Positions 56,472-64,000 of a stretch of 64,000 nucleotides of DNA are shown one piece after another (the first letter of the stretch is position 1; each line of letters begins with the position of its first letter). Where the stretch lies: the IMG/VR virus record IMGVR_UViG_3300035180_002210, positions 1 to 64,000 of that record; one strand, given 5' to 3'. Under the pieces are notes generated by a model that saw nothing but the letters and a program-made list of their open reading frames with translations, was not told the origin of the DNA and did not search any database. The stretch comes from a virus. Both the position numbers and the translations under genes were made by a program.

Positions 56472-58959
56472 CAATCTCAGATTAGATATAATTGCGAATC
56501 TCAAAGCGGAAGGTTTTGAGAATGTTGAGAATTATATCCGGAAGCTGGATGATGTTATAGGGCAGACTACGCAGAAAGCGCAGAGGGATTATTCCGGGGT
56601 TTTGAACAGTCCCAGCTATATGCAGAATAAATCCGGGCTTGATGAGAACCAGATTAAGCAGGCTGCTCAGTTTGAAGATACCTTCCGGCAGAGTTTGGCG
56701 CAAATGCAGGATCAGCTTATGGGAACGCATGCGGACACCGCCGAACGATTAGGCTATTATCAATACCTTGGGGGAAAAGTTCAGCCGCCACAGGTAATGT
56801 CTCTCAGACGGGGTATAATTTCCAGTTATAGCAATGTGTTCAACAGGATGAACGAATGGCAGAGCAGCGCGGAAACTTTACGCAACCAGCACGGGCCGGA
56901 CTCAGAAATGGGCGGCATAATGGAAGCGCAGATAGCCAGTATTAAAAACCAGAAGTCCGCCATCCTTGATTCCATCCGGGAAGAGTTGAAGATATTCGAT
57001 GAAATGGCGCAGAAATTTGCCAAGGTGAAGGGCGAAGGCACTGAATTTATAAAGAAGCTTGGCCAGATATTTTCCATAGGGTATATGATATCACAGGCCG
57101 GGCAAATGGCAAAATGGGCTATGCACGGTTCAGTGGTTGAGTCTGAAATTGGCGGCCATTACAGGACGGCGTTTGATTACACCAGCCCCATTGGTTCATA
57201 TTCAGCAGGGATGGAAGCACAGTTGTTTGAGCGCATGCAACGGCGTTCCTACGCGGCTCAGGGCTGGCAAACAGGAGCGGGTATAGCGCAAGGCGCGGGC
57301 ATGGCGTTTATCTCATCAGGCAACCCGTATGCAATGTTGGCAGGCGGTGTGCTCGCCGTATTAGGCACGATAGGAGGCGCCTACGCGGGGAACCAGGCAC
57401 AGATAGCGAACATTGAGGACCAGAGCCGGATCCAGGAACAGTTGAAAATGACTTCGCAGTTTTATTCAATGGCTAAACCGGCGGTTGATCTTGCGCTGCG
57501 GATTGAAAATTTAGGAATGAGGACGAGGCGGAGGACGGGAGCCAATTTAAGCGGCGGAGAGCTGCGCGATCTTGGGTTAACAATGGAAGAAGGACTGGGA
57601 GTTGAAAATTCCTTTTCCGCTTCACGCGGTTACTACGACGGTGATCTGATGCACGAACAGGCAACATGGGCGAAAGCGCATGGACTTGAACCGGGCGCGC
57701 TGTTCGGGGTGAACAGAACTTCAATGATAACCGGAGAAAGTTACGGCGCGGCTTACCAATTACAGGCAACAAAGTATGCGAAAGCTGCCGGATATGCTGA
57801 TCCTAACAAAGCAATTGAATATCTGGCAAAAATAGCCGACACCCAGGTTCAAATGCTGCAATTATCGGTAAAGGCAGATTTGAAAGATACGATGACCTTG
57901 TTTTCCATGCCGAGTAAATTGTTTGGTCCCGATTCTCCCTACGGTAAAATGGACGTAATGGGAGGCCGGACCATGAACACGCTTGCAAACCTAATGCAGC
58001 CGGGCGACAGGGCATCGGAAGCATGGCTTTATTCCTCTCTTGGATTAAGCCCGAAAGAGTTTAACGAGATGAAAAAGGGCGGCATGATGAATAACCTGGA
58101 CAGCTTCCAGAAGGCCATGCGAACCCTACAACGGATCGGCGCGGGAATGGAACCGAACCAGTTTTATTTTATGCTCGATCATTTGTTTAAGGACGGTCCA
58201 CAGGGGATGGTCCCGCATATTCAGGAGCTTTTAACGAAGGGAAGCGTGAGCTGGACTGATAAGGAGGGGAAATCTCAGTCCACTTCCTTATCGAAATTAT
58301 TTTCTCCCGACACCGGAGTAAGTAAAGCTGAACAGGATAAATTTACCAAAGACATGCAGACGGACGCCCAAAATTCCGTTACTAAACTGAACCGGTTGAA
58401 TTTTACGATGGAGGACATAAATAAGAAGATAGGTGACACTTCTTCGAAAACTATTATTGGAATGATGGTTGAGCAGGCCCGGTTTTCCGAAAAGTTATTC
58501 GGGCAGGACGGGGTAATGGAACAGCTTAATAAGGCCTCGAGATGGGGACAGATTGAACAGTATTCCTCAGCGGTTAAGAACGGAATTATCGGCTTCGGAA
58601 AAGTTGAAGGTATTCTTTCAAAAATGTATAAAGATCCGGATGAATTATTAAACGCTCTTTACCATGTTGCCGAGAATAACGACCAGGAATCAATATTGAA
58701 GGAGAACGCCAGGAACTATGTTGCCGGTAAAAAACGGATACAGCATGAAATAGGCGTTAGGAAGGTAATTAACGAAGCAAAGTCTCATGGTGATGCAGGC
58801 GGAGATTCGTACAATGGAGTTATTGAAGTTTTACACAGCATTCATTCGCGTTTAGGTGATTTGGCAAACGCGCCGAATATAAATCACCTGCATATCAATG
58901 GGAGTAACCCGAATGAGGTTTGGGAACTGGCGAACAGTTCCACCGGAGGATTGGGATGA
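56458..58959 (+). CDS. Tape measure protein
   Basis: The 833-residue protein follows the frameshifted chaperone and has long helices. It carries hydrophobic, Gly/Ala-rich segments (GAGIAQGAGMAFISSGNPYA then MLAGGVLAVLGTIGGAYAG) that probably insert in the host membrane during DNA entry. It sets tail length; by the usual 1.5 angstrom per residue, the tail would be about 120 nm. Its stop overlaps the next ATG. Confidence 0.85.
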   Translation: MQEVNNLRLDIIANLKAEGFENVENYIRKLDDVIGQTTQKAQRDYSGVLNSPSYMQNKSGLDENQIKQAAQFEDTFRQSLAQMQDQLMGTHADTAERLGYYQYLGGKVQPPQVMSLRRGIISSYSNVFNRMNEWQSSAETLRNQHGPDSEMGGIMEAQIASIKNQKSAILDSIREELKIFDEMAQKFAKVKGEGTEFIKKLGQIFSIGYMISQAGQMAKWAMHGSVVESEIGGHYRTAFDYTSPIGSYSAGMEAQLFERMQRRSYAAQGWQTGAGIAQGAGMAFISSGNPYAMLAGGVLAVLGTIGGAYAGNQAQIANIEDQSRIQEQLKMTSQFYSMAKPAVDLALRIENLGMRTRRRTGANLSGGELRDLGLTMEEGLGVENSFSASRGYYDGDLMHEQATWAKAHGLEPGALFGVNRTSMITGESYGAAYQLQATKYAKAAGYADPNKAIEYLAKIADTQVQMLQLSVKADLKDTMTLFSMPSKLFGPDSPYGKMDVMGGRTMNTLANLMQPGDRASEAWLYSSLGLSPKEFNEMKKGGMMNNLDSFQKAMRTLQRIGAGMEPNQFYFMLDHLFKDGPQGMVPHIQELLTKGSVSWTDKEGKSQSTSLSKLFSPDTGVSKAEQDKFTKDMQTDAQNSVTKLNRLNFTMEDINKKIGDTSSKTIIGMMVEQARFSEKLFGQDGVMEQLNKASRWGQIEQYSSAVKNGIIGFGKVEGILSKMYKDPDELLNALYHVAENNDQESILKENARNYVAGKKRIQHEIGVRKVINEAKSHGDAGGDSYNGVIEVLHSIHSRLGDLANAPNINHLHINGSNPNEVWELANSSTGGLG

Positions 58960-60701
58960 GAGAACAAAAACGGCACATACAGCCGAAAGTTTTCCTTTAC
59001 AATGTTGGCGGCGGTCTAAGGCTGGATGAATTTGTGCAGAGCATAACGATACATAAATCGCTTGAAGGTGAAGTTCATTCACTGCTAATTACGCTTAATC
59101 CGGTATTGCGACCGACGAAAAAGCCCTATACCACGACCACGAATATGATAAGCTACTGGCGGAAGATCATACGGCCTTTCCAGATCATTTGCGCTACCAT
59201 CGACGGACAACGGGAAGACTGGACCTTTTTAGGGTTGATAGATCAGCCGACAGAAGGGAACACCATAGGCAGCGGCCAAGGATCCAAGACATTCAGCTTC
59301 AGCGCGGGATTGTTACTGCCAAAGTTATTGTCCGCGCAGAAAATAGTTACTTCGCAGATGCTTGTAGATATGAACAACGCGAAGATAAAGCAGGCGTTCG
59401 GGGATAATCTTTCCTTCTTCAAATGGGTACGGGGCTATGTGGACCGCATTGATAAAAACGTTTTTCAGGGTAATAAGCCCGAGGACGCGATCCGCTGGAT
59501 ATTGAACAATTGCCTGCATATAAAATATATTCCGACTTTTGACATTCATGGTGGGGTTGAGGTCCAGCGGATTGACACCAGCGAATTTTTGGGATGGAAA
59601 AATGACAAGGTTAAAAATGACGTTCTCGATTTTAAGATTTTAGAGGAAGATTTATTATACGATCCGACATTAACGACTTACACAGGCACTATACTTGAAT
59701 ATATCAAAAGTTGCCTTGATATGGGGTTCTATGAGTTGTTTTTTGATACGATCACCAGGAACGGGCAGCCCTATAACTGCATGAAGATACGGACCATTCC
59801 TTATTCAAGCAGGAAAGTAAACAGCAAGAGCCCATTCAGCTCGACCGCGAACTGGGCATACTGGGATGATCTGCCGGTTTATACCATAGATGACAGTAAA
59901 CGGCTTAGCGATAATCTTGCAATATCGGACCGGGAAATTGGAAATTATTTCCAGATGCACTTTGACAATAATATCATGGGAGCACCAGGCGGAGTAATGG
60001 ACACTTTCGGGTACGGGTTTCCCTTGGTTAATACTGATTCGGCGCAAATGTACGGCCTGCGCGAAATTGGCGGCAGGACGAAAATGATTTTGAACATGGC
60101 GCCGGAGATTATTAATAAAGGGCCGTATACTTCCCAGAGCGGGCTTTTGCAGGATATTTACAATAACGTACTGCCAATTCTAAACAGCGCACAGAAGCAA
60201 TATGAAATCAGCCTGAATGAATATCTATTCGTCCGGAGAGAAAAACTTGCGGAGTGGTTCAGCTTCCCGAATTATGAATGCGGACAACTTTCGATTGTTG
60301 GGGATGAGGATGCCACAATAGGGATGAAGCTGGATTATACGGACCGGGAATATTTTGAAGCTTTATTTTTTGGCGAGATGGTAGACGCTTCCGGGGCTAT
60401 CAGGAAAGAAAATTTTAAGGAGATATCCGGCAGGGGAATGGAATATTATATCAAGGGTGTGACGCACAGTTATACTTACCCGGGATTTTTCCAGACTAAC
60501 TTGCAGCTTACCCGCGGAGTTCCCAAGGGAGGACAGATAGCCGATTGGTACGCAGCGGTAAGGCCGCATTTTACAGCCGCGAATCTCAACTATGAAGGAG
60601 AAAAGGTTTTACCGGCCAACAGCGCAATTATAATTCCATGTGATATATTAAGGCCGGTGGAAATTGGGGATAGTGTAACCGTGAATAAAGGCGCGAAATG
60701 A
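58956..60701 (+). CDS. Baseplate hub protein
   Basis: The 581-residue protein lies between tape measure and spike, as baseplate hubs do. Its N-terminus (FLYNVGGGLRLDEFVQSITI) and the later beta-rich region with AIIIPCDILRPVEIGDSVTV look like the hub/gp27-type layout. Start chosen at ATG 58956, overlapping the upstream stop (ATGA); the frame is open further upstream, inside the tape measure gene. Confidence 0.65.
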   Translation: MREQKRHIQPKVFLYNVGGGLRLDEFVQSITIHKSLEGEVHSLLITLNPVLRPTKKPYTTTTNMISYWRKIIRPFQIICATIDGQREDWTFLGLIDQPTEGNTIGSGQGSKTFSFSAGLLLPKLLSAQKIVTSQMLVDMNNAKIKQAFGDNLSFFKWVRGYVDRIDKNVFQGNKPEDAIRWILNNCLHIKYIPTFDIHGGVEVQRIDTSEFLGWKNDKVKNDVLDFKILEEDLLYDPTLTTYTGTILEYIKSCLDMGFYELFFDTITRNGQPYNCMKIRTIPYSSRKVNSKSPFSSTANWAYWDDLPVYTIDDSKRLSDNLAISDREIGNYFQMHFDNNIMGAPGGVMDTFGYGFPLVNTDSAQMYGLREIGGRTKMILNMAPEIINKGPYTSQSGLLQDIYNNVLPILNSAQKQYEISLNEYLFVRREKLAEWFSFPNYECGQLSIVGDEDATIGMKLDYTDREYFEALFFGEMVDASGAIRKENFKEISGRGMEYYIKGVTHSYTYPGFFQTNLQLTRGVPKGGQIADWYAAVRPHFTAANLNYEGEKVLPANSAIIIPCDILRPVEIGDSVTVNKGAK

Positions 60702-61585
60702 AAGGGTATGAACCAACTTTACCGAGTATATCAGGAAAAGGCACCAGGGCATTATTTACCCAGGGCAGGCTTGTATGCTTTAAGCTAAAGGACGGAGGAT
60801 ATACTACTTATCTCGAAGACCGGTACCAGAAGCGGTACGCATGGGACAGATTAGTTTTTCTTTCTTCAGGCTGGAATGCCAGCGACGGTAACAATAATCT
60901 ACCTAAGCCATTTATTATTGATGAGAGCAATAAGGTTTTACAAAGCGGCGATACTATTATTTATGTAATGCTCAGCAGTGACCTGCTACTGGTCCTGGGA
61001 TCGGCGCGGACTCCATACCCGCACCTGGACGATAATTTGAATGCGGACCCGACGGACCCGAATAGTTTTGAACCGAGTCAAGTGCGGAATAACGATAACC
61101 GGTACTGGCAGTGGAAAGATGACGGGAAAGGCGGCCTTGCTTTATACCTTGAAGGGAAAGAAGGAGGCACCGGTAATTTTGGCGTAATGGTTTCGGGGAA
61201 AGGGGTGAATGGCAATTTTTATTTGAAGGTAAACGGCGGCGCTTACTTGACAAAACTTGACAAGACAGGCAAAGCCATATCCAGCTTCGGGGTTGATAAG
61301 GACGGGAATTATATAGTTGATGCAGGCGGGACGGTAACTCTTCAGAAGCGGAACGGAACCGATGTTATAGCAAAAATGAGCATGGACGCCCAGGGTAATT
61401 TTGATATAAGCGGAAACGGGAAAATGAATATTACGATGAACGGGATTGATCTGCTTTCCGTTTTAAGCGATCTGATAACCGAGACAGGAAACATTAAGAC
61501 TATGGTCCAAGGCGCGCCGGTACCGCCGAGTAATTTTGCAAACTTCCCCTTGCTGAAAGCTAAAATTGACGGGATGAGGAAATGA
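60698..61585 (+). CDS. Baseplate spike protein
   Basis: The 295-residue protein begins with an OB-like region (ALFTQGRLVCFKLKDGGYTTY) and continues with Gly-rich repeats (GGTGNFGVMVSGKGVNGNFY; GNFDISGNGKMNITMNG) typical of a beta-helical spike. It ends with a helical segment. It fits the gpV/gp5-like membrane-piercing spike that follows the hub. It overlaps both neighbours by 4 bases. Confidence 0.65.
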   Translation: MKGYEPTLPSISGKGTRALFTQGRLVCFKLKDGGYTTYLEDRYQKRYAWDRLVFLSSGWNASDGNNNLPKPFIIDESNKVLQSGDTIIYVMLSSDLLLVLGSARTPYPHLDDNLNADPTDPNSFEPSQVRNNDNRYWQWKDDGKGGLALYLEGKEGGTGNFGVMVSGKGVNGNFYLKVNGGAYLTKLDKTGKAISSFGVDKDGNYIVDAGGTVTLQKRNGTDVIAKMSMDAQGNFDISGNGKMNITMNGIDLLSVLSDLITETGNIKTMVQGAPVPPSNFANFPLLKAKIDGMRK

Positions 61586-62304
61586 TACAGAAATTTTCGA
61601 TACCAAAAGCGGAGTATGTAGTTTTCCAGTTGGTGAGCCTTGACAGTTCAACGACAGTAACCGTTATTGATACTATTTATCTGGCGCTGCTGCCTAATAA
61701 TTTTGGTTACGGCCTGCAGAGCCGGGACTCAATTGTTAAAACGCACAGTCAGGTTTTTACGAACGCGGTTGACTATGCGCCGGAAAAGGTAAGGATATCG
61801 GGGACGTTTGGACAGAGGCCGCGGTATATGGCCGGTACTTACATGGACGGATGGAGCAGGCTGAAACAGTTTGAAGATACGATAGTCCGGAAGTCTAAAA
61901 CAAGGGACGGTGACACGCATTACGCGATAAACTATTATGATTATGTGTTCCAGCGCTTTGGCAGCATCAATATAGGTGATTGGAGCATCGACGGGAACGC
62001 GGATTCCAACGCACAGTTAGTTCCTTACGCGTTAAATTTTGTGATCACCGGAGATTTAATCCTGGTGGACAATACGGATCCGCTGCTTTATATGCTGCAG
62101 AAGGTGTATTCACCGGTTGACGGTATCTATAAAAGCATAGTGGCCGCGGCTGATTCGTTAGCGGCGAGCCTGGCAATAGTGAGCATTGCTGCTGAAATAG
62201 TTGAAATTGCCAGTGTGCTCACCGAGCCATTGGCGCAGGTGACGAGCCTGATTGTAGATGTACAGGGAGCGAAGATCAGTCCGGCATTGAAGGGAATAGG
62301 ATAA
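61582..62304 (+). CDS. Baseplate/tail protein
   Basis: The 240-residue protein contains IYLALLPNNFGYGLQSRDSI and ALNFVITGDLILVDNTDPLL, a beta-rich N-terminal two-thirds, and an Ala/Ile-rich helical C-terminus (LAASLAIVSIAAEIVEIAS). It lies between spike and gp25-like genes and is probably a baseplate adaptor. Specific family not recognised. Confidence 0.5.
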   Translation: MIQKFSIPKAEYVVFQLVSLDSSTTVTVIDTIYLALLPNNFGYGLQSRDSIVKTHSQVFTNAVDYAPEKVRISGTFGQRPRYMAGTYMDGWSRLKQFEDTIVRKSKTRDGDTHYAINYYDYVFQRFGSINIGDWSIDGNADSNAQLVPYALNFVITGDLILVDNTDPLLYMLQKVYSPVDGIYKSIVAAADSLAASLAIVSIAAEIVEIASVLTEPLAQVTSLIVDVQGAKISPALKGIG

Positions 62305-63081
62305 ATGGAAGCAGCGGCAACAATTTACACAAACGCGGCAATTTTGGAAGCAAAGGTAAAAACTGCTTTGCAGGCTTTATTGCCGGTGACAGACGAGTAT
62401 GATTTGAATAATACTTCCGAGGCCGTTCATAACCTTGAACTCACTTTACGTCAGGCGCGCATGCTGCTGGTGTATGAGCGGTTCGCGAAGCTGAGCAGAG
62501 AAGATTTTATTACGCTTACTTCCGCGCAGGCCGGAGGGCTGGTGTTGCGGGATTACACGATATCCAGTTTTGATACGCCGTCGAAAATAGCGGCAAAGTT
62601 CGGGATGAATCTGGATGATCTTACACAGTTAAACAATCTGAAATCATCGCAGTTTACGCAAGGACGAACTATTCATGTTTATGTTCCAGCCGGGACGGTT
62701 ACGGTGACGAAAAGCGATATTCCGGTCTACGGGAGCCATAAGGGCCGGGATATACTGGGAACGGATATTCCAGCAGCGCCGTTCTTTGTAAAAAATGACC
62801 TTGCGGTTTTGAGCCCGGAAGATACTTTCATACAGGGGGTGAATATACTTACCAGTTTGATAAAAGGGGACTACCCGATGGTTGACATTGGAATAACAAA
62901 CTATGCAGGCAGTGATTTGCCGGATGACCTTGTAGATAATTTATTAACGACGGAATTACTGGCCCAGTTGGATCTTGACGGACGTATTGCATCGGCAGAC
63001 GCCATCGTGATCAACCGGCAGGAGGGCGCAATAACAGCGCAGGTAAAAGTAACATCAATAAACGGGTATAGCAATGATTAA
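62305..63081 (+). CDS. LysM-like and gp25-like baseplate wedge protein
   Basis: The 258-residue protein has a LysM-like part at about 90-135 (VLRDYTISSFDTPSKIAAKFG... LTQLNNLKSSQFTQGRTIHV). The C-terminal part resembles the gp25/gpW wedge fold (ILTSLIKGDYPMVDIGITNYA; RIASADAIVINRQEGAITAQ). The start follows the previous stop directly (TAAATG). It should be part of the baseplate wedge, next to gpJ. Confidence 0.65.
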   Translation: MEAAATIYTNAAILEAKVKTALQALLPVTDEYDLNNTSEAVHNLELTLRQARMLLVYERFAKLSREDFITLTSAQAGGLVLRDYTISSFDTPSKIAAKFGMNLDDLTQLNNLKSSQFTQGRTIHVYVPAGTVTVTKSDIPVYGSHKGRDILGTDIPAAPFFVKNDLAVLSPEDTFIQGVNILTSLIKGDYPMVDIGITNYAGSDLPDDLVDNLLTTELLAQLDLDGRIASADAIVINRQEGAITAQVKVTSINGYSND

Positions 63082-64000
63082 GCGCGCCAGCCAGATTTTA
63101 GGAGAAATGATCGCAGACTTTATAGCCGAACAGGATAAAGTTAACTTTTTAGGGATAAATTCAGCAATCCGAGGTTGCTTTGTTGGAATAGCCAATCAAT
63201 TATCCGAGGTCTGGAATGATATTACGCAGACAAAGCGGGATAACCAGATACAGACGGCCAAAGGCGATGACCTTTCGGTAATTGCAGGCTGGGATAATCT
63301 TTCCAAACGAGGCCCGGCCTATTCAAGTGTGCCTTGCATATTCAGCGGGCCCGGCAGCCAGGTAATTTTAGCCGGTACGCAGGTACGCGCTCCGGGGAGT
63401 AATGCAATTTTCAGCACTTTAGAAGATATTACTATCGGACGTAATTACAATCAGTTAGGACACCCGATATTAAGTAATACTTTGGGAGATACGGTACTCT
63501 GTATATCAATTGACACCGGTTCAGCGTCGAAAGTTCAGGCGGGAGAAATTACGGAGCTGGTTACGCCTATTTCGGGAGTGAGTGTTATAAATCTTGTGCC
63601 GAGTACCGGCGGGGCCGACACCGAGACGGACGAAGAATTGCGGGCAAGATCGACGGCAAAAAACGAGCTGCCATCGCAGGGTGTAACGGGTTATTATCTT
63701 GGAATAGCCCAGCAGGCAAATGATAACGTACTCAAAGCATTCCCCAAATTTAATTACGCTGCGGACAGTGTTGATTTATACTTATTGCGCCGAGGGCTGG
63801 GCGGGTTCACGAATGATGAGCTAACCGCGATTGCAGCGTATGTAAACGGCTATAATAAGGGCGGACAGCCGGTACATTGTTATAATTCACCGCAGCAGGG
63901 AATTTCAATATATATAGAGTTGACCAGTAAACAAGGAGTTGATCCGGCGGTTTTATACCGGAACCTGGCTATTTCCATTTCGGATTATATAGACCGGGAA
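63074..64000 (+). CDS. Baseplate J-like protein (partial)
   Basis: From ATG 63074 a frame of 309 codons runs off the right edge. It contains the signature PSTGGADTETDEELRARS followed by LPSQGVTGYY, typical of gpJ-like baseplate wedge proteins. It overlaps the gp25-like gene by 8 bases. The C-terminus lies beyond the window. Confidence 0.88.
   Translation, partial: MIKRASQILGEMIADFIAEQDKVNFLGINSAIRGCFVGIANQLSEVWNDITQTKRDNQIQTAKGDDLSVIAGWDNLSKRGPAYSSVPCIFSGPGSQVILAGTQVRAPGSNAIFSTLEDITIGRNYNQLGHPILSNTLGDTVLCISIDTGSASKVQAGEITELVTPISGVSVINLVPSTGGADTETDEELRARSTAKNELPSQGVTGYYLGIAQQANDNVLKAFPKFNYAADSVDLYLLRRGLGGFTNDELTAIAAYVNGYNKGGQPVHCYNSPQQGISIYIELTSKQGVDPAVLYRNLAISISDYIDRE

Overview
The window is the left 64 kb of a temperate, contractile-tailed (myovirus-type) phage, most likely an integrated prophage. 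It opens inside an integrase gene next to a LexA/CI-like repressor and ends inside a baseplate J gene. Exported proteins have signal peptides ending in FAQ, and ribosome-binding sites are AAGGA-like. This suggests a host in Bacteroidota or a neighbouring FCB group such as Ignavibacteriota. That host call is an inference, because no host gene is visible.

Layout. 1-2785 (leftward): integrase N-terminus, a large-serine-recombinase DNA-binding part without its catalytic domain, a methyltransferase fragment, the S24-type repressor, and two paralogous secreted proteins. 2839-4889 (rightward): an early promoter with a palindromic operator, small regulators, and a protein made of eight near-identical 66-bp repeats (DUF4116). 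4911-11550: recombination and replication genes (possible annealing protein, SbcD, SbcC, DExH helicase). 11640-17890: many small overlapping genes, a replication-initiator-like protein, and an internally deleted DNA methyltransferase that carries 40 bp of the SbcD gene. 17978-25883: terminase, a stand-alone DnaB N-domain, portal and MuF-like protein. 25880-38695: two giant polyvalent proteins and small genes, closed by a terminator. 38904-43927: prohead protease/scaffold, major capsid protein and head completion. 43950-45335: lysis cassette (holin and GH19 endolysin). 46036-49158: a third polyvalent protein. 49158-64000: neck, sheath, tube, frameshifted tail chaperone, tape measure, hub, spike and baseplate.

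The most interesting part is the set of three polyvalent proteins, which in related phages are thought to enter the cell with the DNA. One carries a ddrB-type ParB domain, a barnase/EndoU-like RNase domain and a complete (p)ppGpp-hydrolase-type HD domain. The second is a pyrophosphatase-like, methyltransferase and SNF2 helicase fusion. The third joins RadC-like JAB domains to a RelA/SpoT-like alarmone-synthetase domain. The phage thus seems to carry opposing alarmone synthesis and hydrolysis modules on separate proteins. These proteins also share a short HKYxxR...YxYxxPNG motif, Lys-Ser motifs like those packed into the scaffold, and sliding-clamp-like QxxLF motifs.

A 10-bp core (TGCAAAAAAC) lies upstream of the terminase, protease and tail blocks, and two of the copies match over 21 bp. 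It is a candidate late promoter. Several loci look recently rearranged or decayed: the serine recombinase, two methyltransferases and a HAD gene with an in-frame TGA.
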